A DNA stretch of 64,000 nt from assembly GCF_027579695.1 (NCBI RefSeq), contig NC_083596.1, positions 16,021,759-16,085,758 of the forward strand, given 5' to 3'. The stretch comes from Neoarius graeffei. Taxonomy: Eukaryota; Chordata; Actinopteri; Siluriformes; Ariidae. Positions within the stretch are counted from its first letter, which is position 1, and each line of letters begins with the position of its first letter. The notes below the pieces were generated by a model. It did not search any database and was not told the DNA's origin. It saw nothing but the letters and a program-made list of their open reading frames with translations. Positions 32,356 through 43,208 of this stretch are shown piece after piece. Position numbers and translations under genes: made by a program.

Positions 32356-32942
32356 TTGCACCATTACACAATAAATATTCACAGTGAAAATATTTTGTAA
32401 GCGCATTTCATGAACCAAGTTATAGGATTTGTTGACAACTTGCATCGAGTTCATTACACTTCTACCCGGCGTGAAGCACTGACAGTCATGTAGTTGTGAC
32501 GTCATCGTAAACAAATCCATTCTACTCATCCAGACGACTTCGCAACGGCAACGTTGCCAGATCTTTCCACTCTGGAACCTGTTCTCAAAAGATTGCGTTT
32601 TGGGGCACCCAAAACGCCGGTGCTGTGTGGATGCCAGGCCGAAACGATAAACAATTGTATCGGATTCACCTGAATCCGTTGCCGTGTGGACAGGGCCTTA
32701 GAATGGACAATTCTGCCTTACAAAAACAGACGCTGTTCATGGTGCCTACAGCAGACCAAAAGAAGTGTCAACAGCCTGATTGGTGGTTAAGGATTGAAAG
32801 GGTCGTTGGAATGGACAAGGGACAGTTGTTTAGAATGATGAAGGAACGTTCTGGATTCAAATGATGGATTCGTGACCACTATGGGTGGTCAGACTACTTG
32901 GACTTGGGAGGTCAAGCCTCTAATGAGTTGATGATGATGATG
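31328..32942 (+). pseudogene. LINE 2: 5'-truncated RT C-terminus with (GAT)n tail
   Basis: Reads VAFIRSRMMYNAAKWELN, VEWVRFLRKILLEGFKW, SAPPADLSESE, NADIYRLTGTT, HHLEWLGHCVR | MDNSALQKQTLFM, MDKGQLFRMMKERSGFK, and ends QASNELMMMM with a GATGATGATGA tail. Flanked by AGGTCC (31322-31327, 32943-32948), its target duplication in LINE 1. Interrupted by the MITE at 31687-32697. Confidence 0.82.
31687..32697. mobile_element. Harbinger-like MITE in LINE 2
   Basis: Ends GGCTACATCCACATGACAAT and, complement of right end, GGCCCTGTCCACACGGCAAC. TTA duplication 31684-31686 and 32698-32700. Removing it restores the codons GHC-VR-MDN of LINE 2. A CT microsatellite at 32322-32352 lies inside. Confidence 0.75.
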
Positions 32943-33040
32943 AGGTCCATTCTTGAAAACGCATCCCTGGGCTGGGCTGCCTTACCTGATTTATCTTTCT
33001 GACGCTACGGAGTCGGTTCAAAAGAAAGTATTCTATATTA

Positions 33041-33733
33041 TGGCCCTTTTCCACTACCCTTTTTCAGCTCACTTCAGCTCGCTTCAGCTCACTTCAGCCC
33101 GACACAGCTCGCGTTTCGACTACCAAAAACCAGCACGACTCAGCTCGCTTCAGCCCTGCTTAGCCCCTAAAACTCGCACGGTTTGGGAGTAGGGCTGAAG
33201 CGAGCCAAACCGTGCCGAGTGAGGCTGGGGGCGTGAGCAGACACTCCCCTGTGCACTGATTGGTGAGGAGGAGTGTCCTCACATGCCCACACACGCCCCG
33301 CGAACGCGCTGGGATCTGTAAACAACGTAAACCCGGAAGGAGAAGAATTACGAATTACGAGAATTTCTGAAGCCTTATGTGCCTCGCCTCATCTATACGC
33401 TCTTGCCAGTATCTGTCCGCGTTGTCGGTGACAACAAGCCACAGCACCAAGACCAGCAACACTAACGACTCCATGTTCTCCATGTTTATTGTTTACTATC
33501 CGGGTCGTGAGACTACCGCTTAAAAGCTCACTGATGTCACTGTTTGCGCTGCTTAATGACATCACCTGACGTCCACCCACTTTCGCTAACTCCACCCAAT
33601 GTGTCCACCCACTTCCAGCCAGCACGGTTCAGCGCGGTTGTAGTCGAAATGCAACTCCAACAGCTCCGCTCAGCCCGACTCAGCACGGCACGGCTCAGCC
33701 CGACTCAGCCGCGTTTGTAGTGGAAAAGCGGCA
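33041..33733. mobile_element. Harbinger-like MITE in LINE 1
   Basis: Ends TGGCCCTTTTCCACTAC and (complement) TGCCGCTTTTCCACTAC, TTA duplication at 33038-33040 and 33734-33736. The interior has many CAGCTC/CAGCCCGACTCAGC repeats. No ORF. Confidence 0.8.
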
Positions 33734-33990
33734 TTATTTTCCCAGGTTCAAGCTATAAAGCAGCCTTACAGCTTTCTAAATGACCTACTCTCAGTGATCG
33801 ATGTGAAGAATTATGTATTAAGTTTATGAAAAAGTGTCTCTCATAAAGTGCCTTATTCCTCCTTCTGAATTCCATTAAGCTTATAATCTTGGGTCAGGGC
33901 ACTTTAGGATCATTGAACTGGTGGCTAGAACCAAGTGCTTTAATGATTTTATCACCATCCACCACCAGAAGTGCTTACTGGATAGGTCAT

Positions 33991-34467
33991 AAGTTGATAC
34001 AGTATATTAATATATAATATAGATTATTATTATACATACAGGACACTTTTTTGATGGAATAAAAACGTGTTCTATTCCCTTCTAGCAGGCTTCATTCATT
34101 TGGTTTGATAGCGTGCAATATTGTTAGTATATTGCTTACGTGTATTATGTCACTCTACCCAATGGAGAATGAGCATGTAATATGGTTCACGATATTGCAT
34201 GGTTGTCAAGACAACATGACGTCACACGTCGGAGCTGATGTGAATATTCAGTGAGTTTTCTGCTGTGTATGTCCAGAAGCATTTCTTTGTTCGCTGGCGG
34301 TGCCCACAGTAAACTGTCGCAGTGAATTGAAAATGCCATAAGATACGTATTACACGTAAAACTTCTTCTGTGCTATTGAGCAACTGTGACAATTTGTAAA
34401 CACTGTTCTTCACTTTTTGTCAAATCTATAATTGTACCATTGAATGTGTATGTATAATAATAATAAT
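33991..34467. other. Intron 5 sequence with no recognised feature
   Basis: AT-rich, ends in a (TAA)n run at 34454-34470 next to the palindrome. Confidence 0.45.
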
Positions 34468-34596
34468 AATATTGGCTGACTTTTTTCATGGTATATCAGA
34501 TATATTCCATTCAGCTAGCATGATACTGAACGAGTTAGTATCATGCTAGCTGAATGGAATATATCTGATATACCATGAAAAAAGCCAGCCAATATT
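34468..34596. repeat. Foldback palindrome, 60-bp arms
   Basis: Arms 34468-34527 and 34537-34596 around a 9-bp spacer, about one mismatch. Arms include CATGGTATATCAGATATATT and CAGCTAGCATGATACT. If transcribed it gives a microRNA-precursor-sized hairpin. Confidence 0.88.
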
Positions 34597-34628
34597 ATCA
34601 CCTGACTTGAATTTCTCCATTTATAGTA

Positions 34629-36228
34629 CAACCCCGATTCCAAAAAAGTTGGGACAAAGTACAAATTGTAAATAAAAACGGAATGCAATGATGTGGAAGT
34701 TTCAAAATTCCATATTTTATTCAGAATAGAACATAGATGACATATCAAATGTTTAAACTGAGAAAATGTATCATTTAAAGAGAAAAATTAGGTGATTTTT
34801 AAATTTCATGACAACACATCTCAAAAAAGTTGGGACAAGGCCATGTTTCCCACTGTGAGACATCCCCTTTTCTCTTTACGACAGTCTGTAAACGTCTGGG
34901 GACTGAGGAGACAAGTTGCTCAAGTTTAGGGATAGGAATGTTAACCCATCCTTGTCTAATGTAGGATTCTAGTTGCTCAACTGTCTTAGGTCTTTTTTGT
35001 CATATCTTCCGTTTTATGATGCGCCAAATGTTTTCTATGGGTGAAAGACCTGGACTGCAGGCTGGCCAGTTCAGTACCCGGACCCTTCTTCTACGCAGCC
35101 ATGATGCTGTAATTGATGCAGTATGTGGTTTGGCATTGTCATGTTGGAAAATGCAAGGTCTTCCCTGAAAGAGACGTCGTCTGGATGGGAGCATATGTTG
35201 CTCTAGAACCTGGATATACCTTTCAGCATTGATGGTGTCTTTCCAGATGTGTAAGCTGTCCATGCCACGCGCACTAATGCAACCCCATACCATCAGAGAT
35301 GCAGGCTTCTGAACTGAGCACTGATAACAACTTGGGTCGTCCTTCTCCTCTTTAGTCCGAATGACACGGCGTCCCTGATTTCCATAAAGAACTTCAAATT
35401 TTGATTCGTCTGACCACAGAACAGTTTTCCACTTTGCCACAGTCCATTTTAAATGAGCCTTGGCCCAGAGAAGACGTCTGCGCTTCTGGATCATGTTTAG
35501 ATACGGCTTCTTCTTTGAACTATAGAGTTTTAGCTGGCAACGGCGGATGGCACGGTGAATTGTGTTCACAGATAATGTTCTCTGGAAATATTCCTGAGCC
35601 CATTTTGTGATTTCCAATACAGAAGCATGCCTGTATGCGATGCAGTGCCGTCTAAGGGCCCGAAGATCACGGGCACCCAGTATGGGTTTCTGGCCTTGAC
35701 CCTTACGCACAGAAATTCTTCCAGATTCTCTGAATCTTTTGATGATATTATGCACTGTAGATGATATGTTCAAACTCTTTGCAATTTTACACTGTCGAAC
35801 TCCTTTCTGATATTGCTCCACTATTTGTCGGCGCAGAATTAGGGGGATTGGTGATCCTCTTCCCATCTTTACTTCTGAGAGCCGCTGCCACTCCAAGATG
35901 CTCTTTTTATACCCAGTCATGTTAATGACCTATTGCCAATTGATCTAATGAGTTGCAATTTGGTCCTCCAGCTGTTCCTTTTGTGTACTTTTAACTTTTC
36001 CAGCCTCTTATTGCCCCTGTCCCAACTTTTTTGAGATGTGTTGCTGTCATGAAATTTAAAATGAGCCAATATTTGACATGAAATTTCAAAATGTCTCACT
36101 TTCGACATTTGATATGTTGTCTATGTTCTATTGTGAATACAATATCAGTTTTTGAGATTTGTAAATTATTGCATTCCGTTTTTATTTACAATTTGTACTT
36201 TGTCCCAACTTTTTTGGATTCGGGGTTG
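34629..36228 (-). mobile_element. Tc1-like transposon, full length (1,600 bp)
   Basis: Inverted ends CAACCCCGATTCCAAAAAAG and complement, flanked by TA (34627-34628, 36229-36230). A repeated AAAAAAGTTGGGACA motif marks outer and inner binding sites. It codes a transposase on the minus strand with one stop. Confidence 0.93.
34799..35920 (-). pseudogene. Tc1-like transposase with a single nonsense codon
   Basis: From [11 protein letters not shown] (35920) the frame is open for 306 codons. It shows a helix-turn-helix ([19 protein letters not shown]), the first Asp in LWSDESKFE, the second Asp in [12 protein letters not shown], and Glu in LSPIENIW, spacing 34 (DD34E). TGA follows KRKI at about 35000. 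The same frame then continues (KRPKTVEQLESYI ...) to TAA near 34799. The stop removes about 67 C-terminal residues but no catalytic residue. CGA to TGA by CpG decay is a likely cause. Confidence 0.9.
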
Positions 36229-36473
36229 TATTTATAATATTTAATAATTATCTATTGTTTATTGATTTAGTGATTCATATTATTGTATTTAGGATTGTTT
36301 GTGTCTTGCTGACATTCCTTGTAATTCAGTCTTTCCTGTTAAAAGGAATACGTAAACTAATTGAACAGAAAAACAATCGAACTAATTGAAAATTCCTCTT
36401 TGGTGTGGAATGTTCATGACTTCTATGAATGAAGATATGTGTAGTTACAACCTGATTCATTGTCACTCCTCAG

Positions 36474-36648
36474 ACGCCCATCTGCAGGTCTGGCCTGGAG
36501 AAATGGTCCGATCAGATGTACCCAGAGCCAGAACCTTCTCAGGCGGAGGTGCATATGTTTGACTTGGACTGCTTTCTGTCAGATATCTCAGACACTCTCT
36601 TCACCATGACCCAAAAGCCAAGCCCTTGGAGTGGGGAACGCCATAACA
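36474..36648 (+). CDS. mlxipl: mlxipl exon 6 (glucose-response motif)
   Basis: TPICRSGLEKWSDQMYPEPE, then VHMFDLDCFLSDISDTLF and TMTQKPSPWSGERHN. The SDISDTLFTMTQ segment is a Mondo-family signature next to the glucose-responsive activation region. Acceptor CTCAG; donor A|GTGAGT with phase 1. Confidence 0.95.
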
Positions 36649-36775
36649 GTGAGTACTACAGAGCCACAGGGCTGTACGAATTAAGATCGGAGAGCGAGAG
36701 AAGGTGTTCAATGTAATGCTTGCTCTACCATTTATCAATAAGCTTTGTGCTTCAGTGCTTTTGGAAATGACTCAG

Positions 36776-37480
36776 GTGGGGTTTACATTAGACCGTATCA
36801 GCGGATCATCAGATTAACGTTTTTAAAACGATTAGTGTGCATACAGCAATGCCAATACACGATTCGCATGCACACAGCAACACCAATACACGGATACGCT
36901 CGGCTCCGCAGGCATCCTGCGCTCCAAATCACTCCGCCCTGAACAGCGAGTGCCCTCTGGAGGGTGCGCACTCCGGCCCTGCGCAGCTCACAGAGCGCGG
37001 GAGTGAAGTGCACAAGCAGTGATTCGGGACTGAGCTGCTGTGTGTGTGATCCCAGCGCATATCACTTACCACTTGCAAGTGGAAGGATGGCAAGCCTAAA
37101 GACAATCATAACTACACAATGGGCAGTATTTGCATCAGTATTTGCAGTATTTTCATACTTTTATACTCTTTAATGAAAGGTGATACAAGGCGGAAGTCCG
37201 CGCCGTTTTTCAGCAGTCGCGTCACATGACCAACGCCAGTGAATCAGGAAGGTGGATGTCACAGTGACGTTGTCCAATGACAACGCCAGCTAGAGCTCAG
37301 CACAGCGTATCCGCGTATCCTCAATGTTTACACAGCACCGGACCAGACATGATCTAGACTGAATACGTGGACCCTGGTGGATTCCCGTTTCCCGGCGTTT
37401 CCAGGCGTTTTAATGTAAACGGACAGTGCATCCGCGAAGAAAACGAGACAGATACGGTCTAATGTAAACTTGGCCTCAGG
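36776..37480. mobile_element. MITE with GTTTACATTAGACCGTATC ends
   Basis: Left GGGGTTTACATTAGACCGTA; right is its inverted match (TACGGTCTAATGTAAACTT). CTCAGG occurs at both borders, possibly the duplication. GC-rich interior, no supported ORF. It lies 128 bp inside intron 6. Confidence 0.75.
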
Positions 37481-37807
37481 TTCTATATGATTGGTGGTGT
37501 TAGACTGAAAAACTTGCAAAGGTCATGAAGAGATTCAGCACTGTTGTAATGTTATGTCTCAAGTGATTTCTACGTGGTTGGGTCATTATACCCCCGCTCC
37601 AAAGGAGGAGGGTATACTGGTTTACCTCTGTCCATCGATCCATACCTCTGTATTTCCATCCATCCAAAACACCCTTTTTCTCAGCAACCACAAATCATAG
37701 CTACTTGGTACCAAACTTCAGCTTGGGGTTCTATACCGTGTATATCGTTTTCAGGTCTGTCGCACATCGACTTCCTGTTTACCGACTGAATGTATTTACG
37801 AAACATA

Positions 37808-38856
37808 CAGCGGGGAAAATAAGTGTTGAATGCGTCAACATTTTTCTCAGTAAATATATTTCTGATGGGGCTACTGACATGAAATCTTCACCAGATGTCA
37901 GTAACAACCCAAGTGATTCACACATAGAAAGAAATCTAAACATATACGTCCATAAATTAAGTGGAATGACAAAGGGAATAAGTATTGAACACATGAAGAA
38001 AAGGAGGTGCAAAAAGGCATAGAAAGCCAAGAAACCAGCTGAAATCTGTCAGTATTTAGAAAGCAATCCTGCCCCCTATCAGTGCAAATTAATATCAGCT
38101 GGTTTAGTCCTAAATGATGGCCTATAAAAAGGTTTCTCATTACTAAGGTGTCACACAAGAAGCATCTCATAATGGGTAAAAGCAAAGAGCTCTCCCAAGA
38201 CCTTCGCAACCTTATTGTTGCACAACATACTGATGCCATTGGTGACAGATGTATTTCTAAACTTCTGAATGTTCTAGTGAGCACCATTGGGGCCATTATC
38301 CGGAAGTTGAAGGAACATCATTTCACCATAAACCGGCCACGACCGTCGCAAAATTTCTGACTAAGGAGTCAAAAGAATAATCAGAAGAGTGGTCCAAGAG
38401 CCAAGGACCACTCGCGGAGAGCTTCAGAAAGACCTGGAATGAGCAGGTACCGTTGTGGTGTAGTGGTTGGCGCTGTCGCCTCACAGCAAGAAGGTCCGGG
38501 TTCGAGCCCCATGGCTGGCGAGGGCCTTTCTGTGCGGAGTTTGCATGTTCTCCCCGTGTCCGCGTGGGTTTCCTCCGGGTGCTCCGGTTTCCCCCACAGT
38601 CCAAAGACATGCAGGTTAGGTTAACTGGTGACTCTAAATTGACCGTAGGTGTGAATGTGAGTGTGAATGGTTGTCTGTGTCTATGTGTCAGCCCTGCAAT
38701 GACCTGGCGACTTGTCCAGGGTGTACCCCGCCTTTCGCCCGTAGTCAGCTGGGATAGGCTCCAGCTTGCCTGCGACCCTGTAAAAGGATAAAGCGGCTAG
38801 AGATAATGAGATGAGATGAGAAATGTTGACGTGTCCAATATTTGTTTTCCCCACTG
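37808..38856 (+). mobile_element. Tc1-like element with N-terminal transposase fragment, SINE inside
   Basis: Ends CAGCGGGGAAAATAAGTGTT and complement CAGTGGGGAAAACAAATATT; TA at 37806-37807 and 38857-38858. ATG at 38172 opens MGKSKELSQDLRNLIVAQH with a helix-turn-helix (STIGAIIRKLKEHHFT) for about 62 codons, then frame decay. All catalytic parts are deleted. Confidence 0.85.
38447..38822 (+). mobile_element. tRNA-headed SINE, copy 9
   Basis: Full body and GATGAGATGAGA tail; the first bases of the head are replaced (GTACCGTTGTGGTGTAGTGG). Inserted into the deleted Tc1. Confidence 0.88.
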
Positions 38857-39030
38857 TACAGCATGGCTTTACAAAATTTTCGTACCACTTTTCCCAGCAA
38901 CTACAAATCACAACTGCTTGATATTTGGTACCAAGCTTCAGCTTGGGGTTCTGTACCGTGTATACAGTTTTCAGGTCTGTCCCACATTGACTTCCTGTTT
39001 ACTGACTGAATGTATTTACGAAACATATAG

Positions 39031-39571
39031 GGTGGATTTTGATGCTATTTCAAGAAGCAAAATGCGATTTCGAAATGAGTTTACCAGGATGCTGTTTGAA
39101 ATCCCTGGTCTTTACTTACTTGTTTCAGGGTTATTTGTTGAAGTCAACATTCATAATAAGTGTCCTATTCCACCGATCGCTTGCATTCGGATATAAGCGA
39201 GAGCGGGGGGTTGATCTTGTTTTAATTAGCTCTCACAGTTGATCTTGTTTTAATTAGATTTATGATTTACTAGATAGATTGATGAAGCACTGCTATTTAA
39301 ATGAAAGTAGTCATGGAGTCAATTTCATGAAATGACACAAAATTGTTTGGTTTGTTTTTACATGTTTCAAGTGAAGTTCTAACATTTGAAAAAAGAAAAA
39401 AAAGAAAAGAAAATGTATAATGCATTACAAGATTCCACTCTGATTCCAGTGACGGGCCTTTCCTTGTCCAAAAACAAAGGGAATTAATTCAACTTGAAAA
39501 CTATGTCGCTTGTTATAGCAGCCTTTATTCATAAGCTACAGTCCCACCCATCCAACAGTCTTTAACAGTGT
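39031..39571. other. Intron 6 sequence with no recognised feature
   Basis: AT-rich; nothing assigned. Confidence 0.45.
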
Positions 39572-39646
39572 TTAAAGGTGCTGACTGCAAAGTCATCTGA
39601 AATTTTCACATTAAAAAAAAAAAGTATTCTGCATGGCATTTTCCTA

Positions 39647-40174
39647 CACTACCGTTCAAAAGTTTGGGGTCACCCAGACAATTTTGTGTTTTCCATGAAA
39701 AGTCACACTTTTATTTACCACCATAAGTTGTAAAATGAATAGAAAATATAGTCAAGACATTTTTCTGGCCATTTTGAGCATTTAATCGACCCCACAAATG
39801 TGATGCTCCAGAAACTCAATCTGCTCAAAGGAAGGTCAGTTTTATAGCTTCTCTAAAGAGCTCAACTGTTTTCAGCTGTGCTAACATGATTGTACAAGGG
39901 TTTTCTAATCATCCATTAGCCTTCTGAGGCAATGAGCAAACACACTGTACCATTAGAACACTGGAGTGAGAGTTGCTGGAAATGGGCCTCTATACACCTA
40001 TGGAGATATTGCACCAAAAACCAGACATTTGCAGCTAGAATAGTCATTTACCACATTAGCAATGTATAGAGTGTATTTCTGATTAGTTTAAAGTGATCTT
40101 CATTGAAAAGAACAGTGCTTTTCTTTCAAAAATAAGGACATTTCAAAGTGACCCCAAACTTTTGAATGGTAGTG
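39647..40174. mobile_element. 528-bp Tc1-type MITE, copy 2 (inverted)
   Basis: Same ends and same length as 17837-18364, opposite orientation, TA at 39645-39646 and 40175-40176. Only scattered differences are seen by eye. Confidence 0.93.
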
Positions 40175-40826
40175 TATGTCGCGCAAGAACAATATCATGC
40201 TGATGAGATGTAATCATTTTGATATCCCGAGGGTCACTTTCCTCTGTTTTTGAGACCATTTTCCTCCCTCTTGAGATACAGTATGGTCCTATGGAAACAG
40301 CCGAACGTGAGGAGCTTTAACTATGGAACTGCGTCACACCAAGATGGCGACATGCGGAAAACATCGTGACTCTACATCGACCTCGGAGAGTTTTGAGTGT
40401 AATTTGTGGTTGATATTCGCAAATAGATCCATGAAACAAAAGATGTATATATCTTTTCTCTGTTACTGCTTTTGTGTTATCGTTTCTTTCTCTGTAAGAT
40501 CAAAACGTTAGGTGTGTAACGCCATACTCGCTACAGTGGAGTCAAGCCCATGCATTCTAAGGCTAAGATAGCTAGAATGATTTTGTTATCTGTCCAGAAA
40601 AATGACATGCCATGTAACCTTGCTCTATCTTGCAGTTGCACTCACTAGGTAGGCTTTCCTTTTCTTTTCTGCTGGCTTGAGAGCGGAGTCTGCCATGTTG
40701 GCCCATGCTGACTTGTTTTGGTTAAAAGTAGGTCAGACACACCCCACGGTGGTCACATGATATTGTTGCTCACTCGCTTGGGCAATCTCTGGAATTGTAA
40801 AATGTGTGACACTTTTTACCTCGGCG

Positions 40827-41200
40827 GCACGGTGGTGTAGTGGTTAGCGCTGTCGCCTCACAGCAAGAAGGTCCGGGTTCGAGCCCCGTGGCCGGCGAGG
40901 GCCTTTCTGTGCGGAGTTTGCATGTTCTCCCCGTGTCCGCGTGGGTTTCCTCCGGGTGCTCCGGTTTCCCCCACAGTCCAAAGACATGCAGGTTAGGTTA
41001 ACTGGTGACTCTAAATTGACCGTAGATGTGAATGTGAGTGTGAATGGTTGTCTGTGTCTATGTGTCAGCCCTGTGATGACCTGGCGACTTGTCCAGGGTG
41101 TACCCCGCCTTTCGCCCGTAGTCAGCTGGGATAGGCTCCAGCTTGCCTGCGACCCTGTAGAACAGGATAAAGCGGCTAGAGATAATGAGATGAGATGAGA
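40827..41200 (+). mobile_element. tRNA-headed SINE, copy 10
   Basis: Flanked by CTTTTTACCTCGGC on both sides (left ends near 40826, right about 41201-41215). Nearly identical to copies 5 and 9, so probably recent. Confidence 0.93.
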
Positions 41201-41335
41201 CTTTTTACCTCGGCAAAACATTGACACACAGGATACACAGTGTGTGTGTGCAGCAGCGAGACATCTCGAAACTCCAACAGCAATAGAAATGGAACATTTT
41301 GCCAAGAATTAAATTTTGCAGTCAGCACCTTTTAA

Positions 41336-41738
41336 TGCTAATATCCCTTATTTTAAAGAAAGATCTGTTTAAAGGAGAAACATCTGTATCTGTCGTGCCT
41401 TAGACCCTGAAAAATTAAAAAAATGAGGACAAGCAGGTGTCTCTGCTTGCTCGTTCAACATGTAGCCTGTCTTGCACACATTCAAGTGTCCTAGCCAGTG
41501 GAGTGTGTGCGTGTTTTCAGAGGTGTGGCTTAGCAGTGAGAGCAAACTTCATCCAAAATTGCTGACTACAGGAGTTCTTCCAAAGACGAGTACGATATGA
41601 AATCCACTCACATACAGGATGTGACACTCTTTTTCTGAATAAATACTCGAGTGGTTGTTAAATTGATTTAGGAAGACGCAGCATCCCAAAAACAGGGAAG
41701 TATGAATGAATGAAAGGGCATATATGCGCACCCACCCA

Positions 41739-41769
<31 letters not shown>

Positions 41770-41810
41770 TGTACAAGTTCCTGTTGTAATAAATGCTCTT
41801 GCTCTGTTAG
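41336..41810. other. Intron 6 3' part; (CA)n at 41739-41769
   Basis: CA microsatellite 40-70 bp upstream of the exon 7 acceptor. Otherwise unassigned. Confidence 0.6.
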
Positions 41811-41891
41811 CATACACCAGCAACGCTGATATGATCCAACCTGGTTTAACTCCACTTCAGCCCAGCTTGGACGATCTCATGGACATTCCTG
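41811..41891 (+). CDS. mlxipl: mlxipl exon 7
   Basis: Encodes T-YTSNADMIQPGLTPLQPSL then DDLMDIP. The LTPLQPSLDDLMDI block is a conserved ChREBP signature near the activation domain. Enters and leaves in phase 1; donor CCTG|GTAACG. Confidence 0.95.
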
Positions 41892-42224
41892 GTAACGTAT
41901 TCATGCATTTATATAAAATGTTTATACGTACATTTAGCAATGATGCCATTTGCAATACATGCTTCAATAGAATAAAGCCCAAACCTGTAAATAATGTGAC
42001 ATGGTCACATTATGCAATTCATGAAAAGTTTTTGATAATTAGATGTTGAATCTGGTGTAAAGTGGGTGAAACATCAAATGACTCCCAGAGTTGAGAAACG
42101 ATCCACTACACAATATTCTAATGAGTCTCTGTAGTGTTTATAATGTTTTTGCACTGAGCTGAGACATGACCTTAACTTATTACGAGGACAACGAGGTCCA
42201 GACTTCAGTAGTTTTGGAAGATTT

Positions 42225-43150
42225 TATCAGAATCAGAATTACTTTATTAATCCCCGGAGGGAAATTCAAATTTGCTACCAAGCTCCTGAATCAAAGAAGA
42301 AGTAAACATGTCTAAAAATAGAAGATAAAATCGTCTGAAAAAAGAATAAATAAAAATAAAATAAATTTATATAAGTTCAATAACTTAAGTAAAAGCAAAA
42401 TGAAGTGATTTTATATACAATGATTCCTATATACATATATTGCACCTGAGTTAAGGATACAGTATACATGGTAAGACAGGTGTACCACAGTTATACAGTG
42501 GCATTGTACAGCTTGACTGCAACAGGTAGGAATGATTTCCTGTGTCTCTCAGTTGTGCAGCGTGGAAGAATCAGCCGTTTACTGAATGTGCTCTTGTGGC
42601 TGATCAGCTCCTCATGTAGAGGGTGGGAAGGACATTTGTTTTTATTTTGGACAGTGTCCTCTTCTCCAACACCACTGTCAGAGAGTCCAGTTCCACGCCT
42701 ACAACATGGCCGGCCTTCTTGATGATCTTATTGAGTCTGTTAGTGTCCTTCACCTTCAAGCCGCTGCCCCAGCAGACGACAGCATACAGGATGGCGCTGG
42801 CCACCACAGACTCATACAGTAGAACATCCGCAGCATCGTTCGGCAGATGTTGAAGGACCTCAGCCATCTCAGAAAATAGAGATGGCTCTGGCCCTTTTAG
42901 TATACAGTGTCCACGTTTTTGGACCAGTCCAGTTTATTATCCAAGTACACCCCCAGGTACTTGTATTCCTCCACCACGTCCACACTGACCCCTTGGATGT
43001 TAACAGGGTTCACTGGAGCCCTGATTCTCTTCAGATCGACCACCAGTTCTTTTGTCTTTTATGGGTTGGTTTTTGGGTGTATATACAGGGTTTTACAGTA
43101 TCCACTGAGAGTTTGGGGAAAAAAGTTGGCGCTTGTCTTGTTCACTTAAA
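42225..43150 (-). pseudogene. 5'-truncated non-LTR retrotransposon (RT C-terminal part)
   Basis: The 3' end on the left (AATCAGAATTACTTTATTAA, minus sense ends in AATAAAG-type tail). Minus-strand text includes VVEEYKYLGVYLDNKLDWS, YESVVASAILYAVVCWGSGL and NRLNKIIKKAGHVVGVELD, the region after the RT fingers/palm. Frameshifts are present. 42050-42224 is plain intron. Confidence 0.75.
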
Positions 43151-43208
43151 AGGTAGACACTAGACATGTTTACATGTAAAATTTCACATTATTGATTACT
43201 GTACATAA

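Larger units (their letters stand above)
28985..33990 (+). pseudogene. LINE 1 of the nested locus: reverse transcriptase relic in four pieces
   Basis: Pieces 28985-29402, 31187-31327, 32943-33040 and 33734-33990 read in order as one CR1-type RT: GIPQGTKLAPLLF, YRIKYVDDLLVL (VDD catalytic pair), VQSYKLLGVYI | NNPSWNVHCNYIVKKANERL, KVYFSIIRS | ILENASLGWAALPYL, ESVQKKVFYI | FPGSSYKAALQLSK then a stop. Each break holds another element. Several stops and frameshifts make it dead. Confidence 0.85.
37578..39030. repeat. Duplicated ~130-bp unit split by a Tc1 insertion
   Basis: 37680-37807 and 38880-39030 are related copies (both CTTCAGCTTGGGGTTCT, TTTTCAGGTCTGTC, GACTTCCTGTTTAC, GTATTTACGAAACATA). 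The Tc1 at 37808-38856 entered the TA that ends the first copy. A short hairpin TATACCCCCGCTCC / GGAGGAGGGTATA sits at 37587-37616. Confidence 0.7.
39576..41331. mobile_element. TTAA-flanked Kolobok-like element hosting a MITE and a SINE
   Basis: Ends AGGTGCTGACTGCAAA (left) and inverted TTTTGCAGTCAGCACC (right) beside TTTAA on both sides. Contains the 528-bp MITE (39647-40174) and SINE copy 10 (40827-41200). No transposase seen. Confidence 0.6.
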
